A stretch of 20,709 nucleotides of DNA from an uncultured Oscillospiraceae bacterium (GTDB lineage Bacteria > Bacillota > Clostridia > Oscillospirales > Acutalibacteraceae). The stretch spans positions 1 to 20,709 of the forward strand of contig URQJ01000014.1 in assembly GCA_900549945.1 (NCBI GenBank), written 5' to 3'. Positions 1 through 8,805 of the stretch are shown here, piece after piece. The position numbers and the translations under genes were made by a program. Under the pieces are notes generated by a model. The model was not told where the DNA came from, ran no database searches, and worked only from the letters and a program-made list of their open reading frames with translations. How positions within the stretch are numbered: position 1 is the stretch's first letter; every line of letters starts with the position of its first letter.

Positions 1-11
1 TCTTCCGATCT
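1..11. other. Probable residual Illumina adapter at contig edge
   Basis: The first 11 bases, TCTTCCGATCT, are identical to the last 11 bases of the common Illumina adapter (which ends GCTCTTCCGATCT). A match of this length exactly at a sequence end is unlikely by chance. I infer untrimmed adapter, so genuine genome sequence probably starts near position 12. This is an artefact call, not a biological feature. Confidence 0.8.
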
Positions 12-73
12 TCCGCACGGACGGCGGCGAGGCGGCCCCGGCGTTTACGGTTCCGCTCGCGGCCGTGCCGTAG
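12..73 (+). pseudogene. Upstream fragment of the S9 peptidase ending at an in-frame TAG
   Basis: Frame 2 translates upstream of the TAG as DGGEAAPAFTVPLAAVP, a stretch that resembles the GGEA..AFTVPL segment found in S9-peptidase propellers. After the TAG the same frame continues as AKAADGLYLLRADWD into the peptidase body. No frame change is needed, only the single stop codon. Whether this is a true nonsense mutation or a base error near the contig end cannot be decided from one sequence. Confidence 0.55.
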
Positions 74-118
74 GCCAAGGCGGCGGACGGGCTCTATCTG
101 CTGCGCGCCGACTGGGAC

Positions 119-1717
119 ATGCGCTTTTCGAAAGCCGCCTTTTTGCAGGGCAAGGCAAAGGCCGCGCTGCTCGAGGAGAAGAAGGCCGAAAAGGACTACG
201 AGGTGCTCGACGAGCTGCCGTTTTACCTGAACGGCGCGGGCTTCACGAACAAGCGCCGCAGCACGCTGTTCCTCTACGACGAAAAGGCGGATAAGCTGAC
301 GCGCGTCACACGCGAATCGTTTGCCGCAGGCTCTGCGCGGCTCAGCGCGGACCGCACCGCGATCCTCTACACCGGCGAGGCCTTCACGTCGAAGCGCCGC
401 GAAAAGGCGGGCGTCTACGTCTACGACATCGCCTCCGGCAAAACAACCGAACTGCTCGCGCCGCGCGTCTACGATATTTTCGACGCGGTGTGGTGGGCGG
501 ACGACGTCCTGTTTCTCGGCAGCGCCGGGCGCCGCTTCGGCGTGAACGAAAACGCGCAGTTCTACCGGCTCTCGGCCGAGACCGGAGCGGTCGAGCTGTT
601 CGCGCCGTTTGAGGAGGCCGTCGGCTCCTCCGTCGGCAGCGACTGCCGGCTCGGCGGCGGTGCATACCTGCGGCAGGACGGCGATACGCTCTATTTTACC
701 GCGACACTGCGGAACGCCTCGCACATCCTGTCGCTCGACCGCAGCGGCGCGATTGCACCCGCTTTCGAGCGCGAGGGCTCCGTGGACTGCTTCGACGTGC
801 GGGACGGCGCGCTGTGGTTCATCGGCATGCAGGACATGCGCCTGCAGGAGATTTACACGGCCGCGGCCGGCACGAACGCACCCGTGCAGCGCACCGCGCT
901 GAATGCGGATGTGCTGCGCGATGTTTACGTCGCCGCGCCCGAAAAGCTCACGTTCCGGCGCGACGGTCTGGAGCTGGACGGCTGGGTCTTAAAGCCAAAG
1001 GACTTCGACCCCTCGAAGCGTTACCCGGCCATTCTCGACATCCACGGCGGCCCCAAAACCGTTTACGGCGAGGTATTTTACCACGAGATGCAGCTTTGGG
1101 CAAACCGCGGCTGGTTCGTTTTTTTCTGCAACCCGCGCGGCGGCGACGGGCGCGGCAACGAATTCGCCGACATCCGCGGGAAATACGGCGCCGGCGACTA
1201 CGACGACCTGATGGCGTTCACGGACCGCGTGCTCGAGCGCTGGTCGCAGATCGACACCGCGCGCGTCTGCGTAACCGGCGGCAGCTACGGCGGCTTTATG
1301 ACGAACTGGATCATCGGCCACACGGGCCGCTTTGCCGCGGCGGCCTCGCAGCGGTCGATCTCGAACTGGCTCAGCTTCGCCTTTACCTCGGACATCGGCG
1401 AAGGCTTTGCCGCCGACCAGATGGGGCTTTCACGCCGCGACAATTTCTGGGACAGCCGCGAAACGCTGTGGCGGCATTCGCCGCTCGCCTACGCGCGCAG
1501 CTGCACGACGCCGACGCTGTTCCTCCACAGCGACGAGGACTACCGCTGCCCGCTCTCCGAGGGGTACCAGATGTATTCGGCACTCAAGCAGTGCGGCGTT
1601 GAAGCGCGCATGTGTATTTTCCGCGGCGAGAACCACGAGCTCTCGCGCGGCGGCAAGCCCCTGCACCGTCTGCGCCGTCTGAACGAGATCACGAGCTGGT
1701 TCGAAAAGCACGTCTGA
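119..1717 (+). CDS. S9-family serine peptidase (prolyl oligopeptidase / acylaminoacyl-peptidase type), 5'-incomplete and interrupted by TAG
   Basis: Alpha/beta-hydrolase peptidase expected to cut short peptides in the cytosol. Counting from the ATG at 119, the catalytic triad is visible: nucleophile Ser389 in GGSYGG, Asp474 in HSDEDYRCP and His506 in GENHELSRGG. An HGGP oxyanion-hole motif lies upstream, near residue 310. Residues from about 1 to 270 form the tail of a beta-propeller with repeated strand patterns such as TLFLYD and GVYVYD. Family members usually have about 640-680 residues, so roughly 100 N-terminal residues lie beyond the window. The ATG at 119 has no Shine-Dalgarno and sits inside the propeller, so it is not the natural start. 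The same frame is family-like from position 12 (DGGEAAPAFTVPLA) but meets TAG at 71-73. It is either a pseudogene, a recoded gene or an edge error. It ends in TGA just before a terminator. The family call is firm; subfamily and substrate are not. Confidence 0.85.
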   Translation: MRFSKAAFLQGKAKAALLEEKKAEKDYEVLDELPFYLNGAGFTNKRRSTLFLYDEKADKLTRVTRESFAAGSARLSADRTAILYTGEAFTSKRREKAGVYVYDIASGKTTELLAPRVYDIFDAVWWADDVLFLGSAGRRFGVNENAQFYRLSAETGAVELFAPFEEAVGSSVGSDCRLGGGAYLRQDGDTLYFTATLRNASHILSLDRSGAIAPAFEREGSVDCFDVRDGALWFIGMQDMRLQEIYTAAAGTNAPVQRTALNADVLRDVYVAAPEKLTFRRDGLELDGWVLKPKDFDPSKRYPAILDIHGGPKTVYGEVFYHEMQLWANRGWFVFFCNPRGGDGRGNEFADIRGKYGAGDYDDLMAFTDRVLERWSQIDTARVCVTGGSYGGFMTNWIIGHTGRFAAAASQRSISNWLSFAFTSDIGEGFAADQMGLSRRDNFWDSRETLWRHSPLAYARSCTTPTLFLHSDEDYRCPLSEGYQMYSALKQCGVEARMCIFRGENHELSRGGKPLHRLRRLNEITSWFEKHV

Positions 1718-1767
1718 CCGGCGGCTTCCCCATCCGGTCTTTGAAAAATCCTCCGCACGGAAAGCGC

Positions 1768-1812
1768 GCGGGCGGGAACCTGATAGAAATAGGTTTCCGC
1801 CCGCACTTTTTT
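1768..1812 (+). terminator. Rho-independent terminator of the S9 peptidase
   Basis: Two 13-base arms, 1768-1780 and 1792-1804, pair throughout with one G-U wobble around an 11-base loop. A run of six T follows at 1807-1812. It lies 51 bases after the peptidase stop codon on the same strand. Confidence 0.85.
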
Positions 1813-1814
1813 AC

Positions 1815-1838
1815 GGGGCCTATCGGCCCCCTCATTTT
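1815..1838. terminator. Small GGGGCC/GGCCCC hairpin with weak T-run
   Basis: A perfect 6-bp stem (1815-1820 with 1825-1830) around the loop TATC sits between the two strong terminators. The T-run after it is short (ATTTT). It may add to convergent termination, but alone it is weak evidence. Confidence 0.3.
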
Positions 1839-1841
1839 CAT

Positions 1842-1882
1842 AAAAACACAAAAGGACTGCGGGTGATTCCCGCAGTCCTTTT
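1842..1882 (-). terminator. Terminator of the S10-spc-alpha operon
   Basis: A perfect 14-bp inverted repeat, 1850-1863 with 1869-1882, has a 5-base loop. Read on the minus strand it begins 19 bases after the rplQ stop codon and ends in a U-rich tract (TTTTGTGTTTTTA). The arm ends are A/T-rich on both sides, so it could also act as a backup terminator for + strand transcription. Confidence 0.9.
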
Positions 1883-1901
1883 AATGCGATTGTATTTCGG
1901 A

Positions 1902-2243
1902 TCAGACCAGCTCGATAATCGCCATCTCGGCTGCGTCGCCGCGGCGCGGCCCGAGCTTCGTGATGCGAGTGTAGCCGCCGTTGCGCTCAACGTACTTCGG
2001 CGCGATCTCCTTGAACAGCTTGTTCGTAACGCTCTCCTTCGTGATGAAGGCCATGACGTTTCTTCTGTTCGCGAGATTGTCTTCCTTCGCGATCGTGATC
2101 ATCTTTTCCGCGAGGGCACGGACTTCCTGTGCTCTCGTCGCCGTCGTCTCGATCTTTCCGTTCTCGAAGAAGAACGTAACGAGGCCGCGCAGCATAGCGA
2201 GTCTATGTGCAGTGTCTCTTCCGAGTTTTCTTGTTCCCGGCAT
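1902..2243 (-). CDS. rplQ: 50S ribosomal protein L17
   Basis: Large-subunit protein near the peptide exit tunnel. The 113 residues match the usual bacterial length. The N-terminus [14 protein letters not shown] and the segment NLVTFFF-like [17 protein letters not shown] are characteristic. An upstream GTG (2252) could extend the frame by three residues, but AGGAG is placed 8 nt before the ATG at 2243, so I chose that start. It is the last gene of the operon, 30 nt after rpoA, and is followed at once by the operon terminator. Stop codon TGA. Confidence 0.97.
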   Translation of the reverse strand: MPGTRKLGRDTAHRLAMLRGLVTFFFENGKIETTATRAQEVRALAEKMITIAKEDNLANRRNVMAFITKESVTNKLFKEIAPKYVERNGGYTRITKLGPRRGDAAEMAIIELV

Positions 2244-2273
2244 GATTGTCACTCCTATCGTTTGGTAATTAAA

Positions 2274-3227
2274 TTATTCATCGTCCTTACGGAGGTTAAA
2301 GCCGAGAGACGCGAGCTTCCAGATAACTTCCTCGAGCGATTTGCGGCCCAGATTTCTGACCTTCATCATGTCCTCTTCGGACTTCGAGAGCAGGTCCTCC
2401 ACCGTATTGATGCCGGCGCGCTTGAGGCAGTTGAAGGAGCGGACCGAGAGATCCAGCTCTTCAATCGTCATTTCCAGAACCTTTTCCTTGCCCTTGTCGT
2501 CCTTCTCCACCATGATCTCCGTGCTCTTGCCCTTATCGGACAGATCCACAAAGAGCGTGAGATGGTCGGTGAGGACCTTCGCGGCGAGGGAAACCGCCTC
2601 CTGTGCGGTGATAACTCCGTTTGTCCATACCTCGAGCGTCAGCTTATCGTAATCGATGCTCTGGCCGACGCGGGTAGGCTCTACGTTAAAGTTTACCTTT
2701 AACACCGGTGTGTAAATAGAATCAACTGCCAATTCGCCGATCACGCCCTGCGGCATGCTCTGCTTATTGCGCTCGCCGGAAACATAGCCCCTGCCCTTAT
2801 CGAGCACGATCTCCATGTACAGCTTTGCGCCTTCTCCGAGTGTGGCAATGTGCAGGTCGGGGTTAAGGATCTCAACCTCGCTGTCGCACTTTATTGAATC
2901 CGCGGTAACCATGCAGGGACCCTCGACCGCGATTTCCACGGTCTTCGGGCCGTCACAGTGCAGCTTTGCGATGAGGCCCTTGATATTCAGCACAATTTCG
3001 GTGACGTCTTCCTTCACACCGGGAATGGTGGAGAATTCATGGACGACGCCGTCGATCTTGATCGATTTGACCGCAACGCCCGGCAGGCTGGAGAGAAGCA
3101 CGCGGCGCAGGCTGTTGCCCAGCGTTGTGCCGAAGCCGCGCTCCAGCGGCTCGACGACGAAGCGCCCGTAGGTGCTGTCGCTCGAAATTTCCTCGGTCTC
3201 TATTCTCGGTCTTTCTATCTCAATCAT
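2274..3227 (-). CDS. rpoA: DNA-directed RNA polymerase subunit alpha
   Basis: Assembly platform of RNA polymerase and contact point for UP elements and activators. The 317 residues comprise an N-terminal dimerisation domain (about 1-230, with the signature [15 protein letters not shown]) and a C-terminal domain (about 250-317) with [16 protein letters not shown] and the helix-hairpin-helix region [12 protein letters not shown]. The start at 3227 follows AGGAGG by 7 nt; seven extra in-frame codons upstream (MCKGGSQ) are rejected because they contain the ribosome binding site. It lies between rpsD and rplQ, the usual Clostridia alpha-operon order. Confidence 0.98.
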   Translation of the reverse strand: MIEIERPRIETEEISSDSTYGRFVVEPLERGFGTTLGNSLRRVLLSSLPGVAVKSIKIDGVVHEFSTIPGVKEDVTEIVLNIKGLIAKLHCDGPKTVEIAVEGPCMVTADSIKCDSEVEILNPDLHIATLGEGAKLYMEIVLDKGRGYVSGERNKQSMPQGVIGELAVDSIYTPVLKVNFNVEPTRVGQSIDYDKLTLEVWTNGVITAQEAVSLAAKVLTDHLTLFVDLSDKGKSTEIMVEKDDKGKEKVLEMTIEELDLSVRSFNCLKRAGINTVEDLLSKSEEDMMKVRNLGRKSLEEVIWKLASLGFNLRKDDE

Positions 3228-3285
3228 TTGCGATCCTCCTTTACACATTTGACGTAATTCGTAAAATCCATTTAAGATTTAGGAA

Positions 3286-3912
3286 TTACTTGGAGTACAA
3301 CTCAACGATGAGAGTTTCGTCGACCTCGAGGTCGATGTCCTCACGGACCGGCATTGCAGCGACCTTCGCCTCGCAGGCGGCCGCATTGAGCTCCAGCCAC
3401 TTAACGACCGGCTTTGCGGCGTTGGCTTCGAGAACAGCCTTAAACTTCTCCGAGGAGCGGCTGCCTTCCTTAATAGCGACGACATCGCCCGCCTTCACGA
3501 GGTAGGAGGGGATATCGACCTTGCGGCCGTTGACGGTGAAGTGGCCGTGAACGACGAGCTGGCGGGCTTCCGCTCTGGAGGAGGCCCAGCCGCAGCGGTA
3601 TACGACGTTGTCGAGACGGATCTCGAGGAGGCTGAGGAGGTTGTCGCCGGCCTTGCCCTGCATCTTCGTCGCCATCTCGTAGTAATGTCTGAACTGACCC
3701 TCGAGCACGCCGTAGTAGCGTCTCGTCATCTGCTTTGCGCGCAGCTGCATGCCGTACTCAGACGTCTTTTTTCTGCCCTGACCGTGCTGACCGGGGGCAT
3801 AGGCTCTGCGCGTGATCGCGCACTTATCTGTATAGCATCTCTGGCCCTTGAGGAACAGCTTCTGACCCTCGCGGCGGCACAGCTTGCAGACAGCATCTGT
3901 ATATCTTGCCAT
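3286..3912 (-). CDS. rpsD: 30S ribosomal protein S4
   Basis: Primary 16S rRNA binder that nucleates small-subunit assembly. The 208 residues include an N-terminal zinc-type knuckle with C9, C12, C26 and C31, and an S4 RNA-binding domain around 98-160 ([29 protein letters not shown]). In Bacillus subtilis rpsD is monocistronic and has its own leader; here it sits between rpsK and rpoA, as in many Clostridia, and I see no obvious S4-binding leader in the 21-nt gap before it. It is 58 nt from rpoA, one of the longer gaps in this part of the operon. Confidence 0.98.
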   Translation of the reverse strand: MARYTDAVCKLCRREGQKLFLKGQRCYTDKCAITRRAYAPGQHGQGRKKTSEYGMQLRAKQMTRRYYGVLEGQFRHYYEMATKMQGKAGDNLLSLLEIRLDNVVYRCGWASSRAEARQLVVHGHFTVNGRKVDIPSYLVKAGDVVAIKEGSRSSEKFKAVLEANAAKPVVKWLELNAAACEAKVAAMPVREDIDLEVDETLIVELYSK

Positions 3913-3933
3913 TGTTTGTAACCTCCTAATCTT

Positions 3934-4344
3934 TTATACGCGTCTTCTCTTCGGAGGACGGCACCCGTTGTGCGGGATCGGCGTAACGTCTTTGATCATG
4001 CTGACCTCAAGACCCGCCGCCTGCAGCGCACGGATTGCAGCTTCACGGCCGGAGCCCGGGCCCTTAACAAAGACCTCGACGCTCTTCATGCCGTGCTCCA
4101 TGGCGATCTTCGCCGCGGTTTCCGCAGCGGTCTGCGCCGCGAACGGCGTGGACTTTCTGGAGCCGCGGAAGCCAAGCTCGCCTGCGCTCGCCCAGGAAAC
4201 TGCGTTGCCCTGTGTATCTGTGATGGTTACGATCGTGTTGTTGAAGGTGGACTGGATATGTGCAGCGCCACGCTCAATATTCTTGCGCTCACGGCGTCTG
4301 CGGACTGCGGTAACTGCTTTCTTTCCGCCTTTTGTTGCTGCCAT
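3934..4344 (-). CDS. rpsK: 30S ribosomal protein S11
   Basis: Small-subunit platform protein that contacts the mRNA near the E site together with S7 and S18. The 136 residues are slightly longer than the common 127-131, owing to a basic N-terminal tail ([16 protein letters not shown]). Conserved core motifs include [16 protein letters not shown] and the C-terminal [13 protein letters not shown]. It lies 17 nt after rpsM and 21 nt before rpsD. Confidence 0.98.
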   Translation of the reverse strand: MAATKGGKKAVTAVRRRRERKNIERGAAHIQSTFNNTIVTITDTQGNAVSWASAGELGFRGSRKSTPFAAQTAAETAAKIAMEHGMKSVEVFVKGPGSGREAAIRALQAAGLEVSMIKDVTPIPHNGCRPPKRRRV

Positions 4345-4361
4345 TTAAGAATCCCTCCCGA

Positions 4362-4730
4362 TTACTTCTTCTTGTTGGCCATTGTCTTTCTCGGACCCTT
4401 GCGCGTTCTCGCGTTGGTCTTCGAGCGCTGACCTCTTACCGGCAGGCCCTTGCGGTGGCGCACACCGCGGTAGCAGCCGATTTCAATAAGTCTCTTAATG
4501 TCGAACGCGACATTGCGGCGGAGGTCGCCCTCAACCGTGCAGTTGTGGTCGATATATTCTCTGAGCTTCGTTGCGTCGTCCTCGGACAGGTCTCTTACGC
4601 GGATGCTCGGGTCAACGCCGGTAGCAGCGCAGATATCCGACGCTGTCTTGCGGCCGATGCCGAAGATGTAGGTAAGAGCAATCTCGATTCTTTTATCTCT
4701 GGGTAAATCAATACCGGAAATACGAGCCAT
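4362..4730 (-). CDS. rpsM: 30S ribosomal protein S13
   Basis: Head protein of the small subunit that forms bridges to the 50S subunit and touches P-site tRNA through its basic tail. The 122 residues open with [20 protein letters not shown], contain a helix-hairpin-helix-like IFGIGRKTA segment and end with the typical basic extension [17 protein letters not shown]. Its ATG is preceded by GGAGGTGCAATAAGC. It follows rpmJ by 32 nt. Confidence 0.98.
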   Translation of the reverse strand: MARISGIDLPRDKRIEIALTYIFGIGRKTASDICAATGVDPSIRVRDLSEDDATKLREYIDHNCTVEGDLRRNVAFDIKRLIEIGCYRGVRHRKGLPVRGQRSKTNARTRKGPRKTMANKKK

Positions 4731-4762
4731 GCTTATTGCACCTCCATGATAATTGCAGAGCC

Positions 4763-4876
4763 TCAGCCCTGGCGCTGCTTGTGCTTCGGGTTTTCACAGA
4801 TAACCATGACTTTACCCTTGCGCTTGATAATCTTGCATTTTTCACACATCTTCTTGACAGAAGGTCTGACTTTCAT
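4763..4876 (-). CDS. rpmJ: 50S ribosomal protein L36 (zinc type)
   Basis: The 37-residue protein begins [15 protein letters not shown] and ends [10 protein letters not shown] zinc ribbon is complete: C11, C14, C27 and H32. This is the C+ form, which needs zinc. The gene lies between infA and rpsM, the standard position. AAGGAGGG stands 7 nt before the ATG. Stop codon TGA. The gene is short enough to be missed by ORF length filters but is certain from family identity and position. Confidence 0.97.
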   Translation of the reverse strand: MKVRPSVKKMCEKCKIIKRKGKVMVICENPKHKQRQG

Positions 4877-4921
4877 GTGTATACCCTCCTTATGAATTGT
4901 GGGGTTTCATTCTCTGTTTCC

Positions 4922-5140
4922 TTATTTGGAGCGCCAAGTGATGCGCCCCTTCGTCAGATCATACGGGCTCATCTCGAGCGTCACCTTATCGCCGGGCAGA
5001 ATGCGGATGAAATTCATGCGCAGCTTGCCGGAGATGTGGGCGAGAATCATGTGCCCGCCCGGAATCTCCACCTGAAACGTCGCGTTCGGCAGAGCTTCCT
5101 TAACGATTCCTTCTACTTCAATTACGTCCTGTTTTGACAT
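4922..5140 (-). CDS. infA: Translation initiation factor IF-1
   Basis: The 72-residue single-domain (OB/S1 fold) factor binds the A site of the 30S subunit during initiation. The conserved segments [30 protein letters not shown] and [20 protein letters not shown] are all present and the length is exactly typical. It lies 14 nt after the KOW gene and 45 nt before rpmJ, the classical map-infA-rpmJ arrangement of Firmicutes. Confidence 0.98.
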   Translation of the reverse strand: MSKQDVIEVEGIVKEALPNATFQVEIPGGHMILAHISGKLRMNFIRILPGDKVTLEMSPYDLTKGRITWRSK

Positions 5141-5154
5141 ACTATCACCAATCC

Positions 5155-5406
5155 TTAATCGTAGTCTGCTCTCTGAAATTCTGCGAGAGCTAAGCGTATC
5201 TGCCGATTGGTCGAAAGGCTCTCTTCCGAAAGCACCGCGCCGGCCGGCGCAAGGTGCATCAGCTTCTTTTTCTTCGGGTGCTCGAGCGTCCGGCGTTTTC
5301 CGTCCGCCATATAGGCGAACGCGCCCTCTGTTTTCAGCACCGCCTGAAAATCGCCTTTGTCGTGACCTGCGAGCGACCGCATGATCTGTCCGCGCCGAAT
5401 CTCCAT
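5155..5406 (-). CDS. KOW-domain RNA-binding protein (YbzG/RlbA-like)
   Basis: A small basic protein of 83 residues. Residues about 4-31 ([20 protein letters not shown]) form a KOW motif of the L14e/L24 type; a basic patch PKKKKLMHL follows. In Bacillus and Clostridia a gene of this kind lies between map and infA. It is presumed to bind ribosomal RNA, but its exact role is poorly defined. The ATG at 5406 lies 10 nt after the map stop, and the SD-like GAGGAT overlaps the map stop region, suggesting translational coupling. The family call rests on the motif, length and position. Confidence 0.88.
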   Translation of the reverse strand: MEIRRGQIMRSLAGHDKGDFQAVLKTEGAFAYMADGKRRTLEHPKKKKLMHLAPAGAVLSEESLSTNRQIRLALAEFQRADYD

Positions 5407-5416
5407 AGCGGTATCC

Positions 5417-6169
5417 TCAGTCGAGCGCCGTGAGAATCACGGGGCCGTCCTTCGTAATGGCAATGGTGTGTTCAAAGTGGGCGGAGAGCCTGCCGTCGCA
5501 CGTCACCGTAGTCCAGCCGTCGCCGAGGATTTTCACCTCGCAGCCGCCGGCGTTGACCATCGGTTCTATCGCGATTGTCATGCCCGGTAACAGGCGCACA
5601 CCTCTTCCGGGTGTGCCGTAATTTGGAACACTTGGGTCTTCATGCAGCTTCGCACCTACGCCGTGGCCGACAAATTCGCGTACCACCGAGTAATTGCGAG
5701 CTTCGACATACTGCTGCACCGCGGAGCCAATATCGCCCAGCCGGTTGCCGGGGCGTGCCTTGTCGATTGCAAGGAAGAGGCTTTCGCGTGTCGCGTCCAA
5801 AAGCTTCTGCGCTTCCATCGAGATCTCCCCGCAGGGGAAGGTCCATGCGTTGTCGCCGTGGAAGCCCTCGTAAAACGCGCCGACGTCAATCGAGACGACG
5901 TCGCCCTCCTTGAGGATCTGCTTTGCGGACGGTATGCCGTGGATCACCACATGGTTTACCGAAATGCAGGCGCTTGCCGGAAAATCGCCGTAACCGAGAA
6001 AGCTGGGCACTGCCCCTGCCTTCTCGATAGATTTACGGACGATTGTGTCGAGCTCGAGCGTTGAAACGCCCGGGCGGACGGCTTCACCGGCCTTAAGCAA
6101 TGCCTCCTGCGAAATCTTTCCCGCATCCCGCATGCAGCGGAGCTCGCGGGTCGTTTTCAGGTTGATCAT
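5417..6169 (-). CDS. map: Methionine aminopeptidase, type I
   Basis: Removes the initiator methionine from nascent proteins at the ribosome. The 250 residues carry all five metal ligands of the pita-bread fold: D95 (SIDVGAF), D106 (HGDNAWTF), H169 (GHGVG), E202 (AIEPMVNAG) and E233 (HFEHTIA), plus the substrate-contacting H77 in VIHGIP. There is no N-terminal zinc or SH3 extension, so it is type Ia. Its ATG lies only 2 nt after the adk stop codon, which indicates tight coupling. Stop codon TGA. Confidence 0.97.
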   Translation of the reverse strand: MINLKTTRELRCMRDAGKISQEALLKAGEAVRPGVSTLELDTIVRKSIEKAGAVPSFLGYGDFPASACISVNHVVIHGIPSAKQILKEGDVVSIDVGAFYEGFHGDNAWTFPCGEISMEAQKLLDATRESLFLAIDKARPGNRLGDIGSAVQQYVEARNYSVVREFVGHGVGAKLHEDPSVPNYGTPGRGVRLLPGMTIAIEPMVNAGGCEVKILGDGWTTVTCDGRLSAHFEHTIAITKDGPVILTALD

Positions 6170-6171
6170 GC

Positions 6172-6804
6172 TTACGCCTCTACTGCCTTGAGCGTGAGGG
6201 CGGTCGTATCCGCGACCTCCTCCTGACCTTCTACGATCTTCAGCTTGCCCTGCTTCTCGTAGTAGTCCTTCAGTGGCTCGGTCTGCTCGTGATAAACGCG
6301 CAGGCGGTCTTTAACGGTATCGGGGTGGTCATCCTTGCGCTGAATAAGGGTGCCGCCGCAGTTTGTGCAGACGCCCTCCTTCTCCGGCTTTTTGTAAAGC
6401 AGGTGGTAAGAGGAGCCGCACGCTTCGCAGACACGGCGTCCGGACATTCTCGTCACAATCTTCTCGTCGGGCACCTCGATGTCGATGACCCGGTCGATGA
6501 CAATGCCGGAGGCGTCCAGAGCCTCGGCCTGCGGAATGGTTCTCGGGAAACCGTCGAGGATGAAACCGTTTTTGCAGTCCTCCTCTGCGAGTCTGTCCTT
6601 GATGATGCCGATCACGACGTCATCCGGAACAAGCTGGCCGGCGTCCATATAGCTTTTCGCCTTGAGGCCCATTTCCGTGCCGCTTTTCAGCGCTTCCCTC
6701 AGAATGTTGCCCGTGGAAATCGCGGGGATTCCGAGGTGCTTGCAGATAACTTCTGCCTGTGTGCCTTTGCCGGCGCCGGGAGCGCCTAAAAGAATCAGCT
6801 TCAT
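6172..6804 (-). CDS. adk: Adenylate kinase (zinc-LID form)
   Basis: Interconverts ATP + AMP and 2 ADP. The 210-residue protein starts [16 protein letters not shown] with the Walker A loop at 7-15. The AMP-binding region and the motif FILDGFPRT (81-89) are present. The LID domain carries four zinc cysteines, C126, C129, C146 and C149, as in Gram-positive long-form enzymes. Three possible starts exist: a GTG at 6825 and ATGs at 6810 and 6804. AAAGGAG ends 8 nt before the ATG at 6804 but only 2 nt before that at 6810, so 6804 is preferred. It lies between secY and map. Confidence 0.96.
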   Translation of the reverse strand: MKLILLGAPGAGKGTQAEVICKHLGIPAISTGNILREALKSGTEMGLKAKSYMDAGQLVPDDVVIGIIKDRLAEEDCKNGFILDGFPRTIPQAEALDASGIVIDRVIDIEVPDEKIVTRMSGRRVCEACGSSYHLLYKKPEKEGVCTNCGGTLIQRKDDHPDTVKDRLRVYHEQTEPLKDYYEKQGKLKIVEGQEEVADTTALTLKAVEA

Positions 6805-6848
6805 TTTCATGACTCCTTTCGTCACTTCTGTCTCTCGTCTGTGCTCCC

Positions 6849-8156
6849 TTAGTCGAGGAAGCCCTTGTAGTGGCGCATCATCATCTGAGACTCAATCTGC
6901 TTGACCGTCTCGAGCGCGACGCCAACCATAATGATGACCGAGGTGCCGCCCATGGTGAGGCCGTGCATGGCGGTCACATTGCCGTAGATAATCGGCAGGA
7001 TCGCGACGACCGCGAGGAAGATTGCGCCGATGAGCGTAACTTTGGAAAGGATTTTGCTGATGAACTCCGCCGTCGGGCGGCCCGGGCGGATACCCGGAAT
7101 CGTGCCGTTGTTCGTGCGGAGGTTGTTCGCCATCTCGATCGGATTGTACTGAATCGTCATGTAGAAGTAGGCAAACATGATGATCAGCATCAGATACAAG
7201 ATGCTGTAGAGCCAGCCGGAGGTGGAGAAGGCGTCAAAGAAGCCCTTCCAGAAGCCCGTCGGCTCGGAGATAAACATCCGAATCGTACTCGGGATGGAGA
7301 GGATCGCCGAAGCGAAGATGACCGGCATAACGCCGCTCATGGTAACCTTGATCGGAAGGAACGTGCTCTGGCCGCCGTACATCTTTCTGCCGACAACCTT
7401 CTTCGCATACTGCACCGGGATGCGGCGCTCGGAATCGTTCATGAAAACGATGATCCAAATGACCGCGAGGAACAGGATGACAAAGAGCGGTGCGAAGATA
7501 AAGTACTGGCTGTAGCTTTCCGGAGACTGAAGCGCCGCCGAGAAGTAGCTCCAGACCTGACCGGCCGTAACCGGTAGACGGGCCACAATGCCTGCGAACA
7601 GGATGATCGAGATGCCGTTGCCGACGCCCTTCTGGTTGATCTGCTCGCCCATCCACATGATCAGCGCGGTGCCCGCGGTAAACGCGAGTACGATGATCAG
7701 CGCGGAGAATACGGCGGAGAAGCCCTCGTTATACAGCGTAACGCCGCTGTTCTTGAGGAAGAAGTAGTACGCGGTGCCCTGAATGAGGCCAAGCGCAACC
7801 GTGACGTACCGCGTGATCGCGGCGATCTTCTTTCTGCCTTCCTCGCCCTCCTTCGCCATGCGCTCGAGCGGCGGGATCGCCACCGTCAGAAGCTGAATGA
7901 TGATGGAGGAGTTGATATACGGGGTGATGCCCATTGCGAACAGCGTTGCGTTTGCAAACGCGCCGCCGGTGAGCATATTGACATAGCCCAGCGCCGTCTC
8001 ATTGGCGCCCGCCATAATATCGGCCAGCGCGGAAGCGTCCAGAAACGGGACGGGAACGACCGAACCGAAACGGAACGCGATGATAATCAAAAGCGTAAAA
8101 AGAAGTTTTTTTCTGAGATCAGGAATTTTCCAAGCGTTTTTAAGTGTGTTAAACAA
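6849..8156 (-). CDS. secY: Protein translocase subunit SecY
   Basis: Central pore subunit of the Sec translocon in the cytoplasmic membrane. The 435 residues show about ten hydrophobic segments, an N-terminus typical of the family ([17 protein letters not shown]) and the motifs [18 protein letters not shown] and [12 protein letters not shown] in cytosolic loops. The start codon is TTG at 8156-8154: it lies one base after the rplO stop (TAA-G-TTG), with GAGGTGA inside the end of rplO as ribosome binding site. No ATG fits the conserved N-terminus. Translation is therefore probably coupled to rplO. It is followed by adk and map, the standard spc-operon order. Confidence 0.97.
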   Translation of the reverse strand: MFNTLKNAWKIPDLRKKLLFTLLIIIAFRFGSVVPVPFLDASALADIMAGANETALGYVNMLTGGAFANATLFAMGITPYINSSIIIQLLTVAIPPLERMAKEGEEGRKKIAAITRYVTVALGLIQGTAYYFFLKNSGVTLYNEGFSAVFSALIIVLAFTAGTALIMWMGEQINQKGVGNGISIILFAGIVARLPVTAGQVWSYFSAALQSPESYSQYFIFAPLFVILFLAVIWIIVFMNDSERRIPVQYAKKVVGRKMYGGQSTFLPIKVTMSGVMPVIFASAILSIPSTIRMFISEPTGFWKGFFDAFSTSGWLYSILYLMLIIMFAYFYMTIQYNPIEMANNLRTNNGTIPGIRPGRPTAEFISKILSKVTLIGAIFLAVVAILPIIYGNVTAMHGLTMGGTSVIIMVGVALETVKQIESQMMMRHYKGFLD

Positions 8157-8157
8157 C

Positions 8158-8598
8158 TTAAATCACCTCGGCCTTCCCACCTGCAGCTTCGATCTTTGCC
8201 TTGGCTGCTTCGGAGAAAGCGCTGACCTTAACGGTAATCTTCTTTTCGAGCTTGCCGTTGGAAAGAACCTTTACACCGTCGCAGGCGGACTTTACGATGC
8301 CGGCCTCAACGAGCGCCGCCTCATCGACGACTGCGCCGTCTTCAAAAGCGTTGAGGGCGTTGAGATTGATTGCAACGATCTCCTTCGCGAAGATATTGTT
8401 GAAACCTCTCTTCGGGATTCTTCTCTGCAGCGGCATCTGACCGCCTTCAAAGCCGGGACGGAAGCCGTGACCCGCTCTTGCCTTCTGACCCTTGTGGCCC
8501 TTGCCGGCGGTTTTGCCGTTGCCGGAGCCGTGGCCTCTGCCGATGCGCTTTGCTTCCTGCTTTGCGCCCGGGGTCGCTCTGAGTTCGTTAAGCTTCAT
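8158..8598 (-). CDS. rplO: 50S ribosomal protein L15
   Basis: Late-assembly large-subunit protein with a glycine/arginine-rich N-terminal tail ([20 protein letters not shown]) that threads into 23S rRNA. The mature form is 146 residues. A GTG two codons upstream (8604) is only 3 nt from AGGAGG, whereas the ATG at 8598 has normal spacing and gives the conserved start [13 protein letters not shown]. It lies 14 nt after rpmD, and its last codons contain the Shine-Dalgarno for secY. Confidence 0.96.
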   Translation of the reverse strand: MKLNELRATPGAKQEAKRIGRGHGSGNGKTAGKGHKGQKARAGHGFRPGFEGGQMPLQRRIPKRGFNNIFAKEIVAINLNALNAFEDGAVVDEAALVEAGIVKSACDGVKVLSNGKLEKKITVKVSAFSEAAKAKIEAAGGKAEVI

Positions 8599-8612
8599 GT
8601 TCACACACCTCC

Positions 8613-8792
8613 TTAGCCTTTGCTGACCTCGACCAAATGAATGATCTTATTGATTTTGCCCTGCGTCTGCGCGTTGTCGGGCTGCGTCGTCGTATCGCCG
8701 ACCTTGTGCAGGCCGAGCGCCTCGGCGGTTGCAAGCTGGGGCTTCTTGCAGCCGATCAGGCTCTTCTTCAGCGTAATTTTTACGTCTGCCAT
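8613..8792 (-). CDS. rpmD: 50S ribosomal protein L30
   Basis: Read on the minus strand from the ATG at 8792, this encodes 59 residues: [15 protein letters not shown], then [17 protein letters not shown], and the end [13 protein letters not shown]. The length, the KITLKKS-IG start and the ALGL-K segment match bacterial L30. It sits between rpsE and rplO, where rpmD belongs. GGAGG precedes the ATG. It is too short to pass a 60-residue ORF filter. Confidence 0.96.
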   Translation of the reverse strand: MADVKITLKKSLIGCKKPQLATAEALGLHKVGDTTTQPDNAQTQGKINKIIHLVEVSKG

Positions 8793-8805
8793 CTTGCAAA
8801 CCTCC

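Noticed and set aside
6870..7577. A 235-codon + strand frame opposite secY
   Set aside because: Asp/Arg/His-rich composition is a mirror of the hydrophobic secY codons; no start signal.
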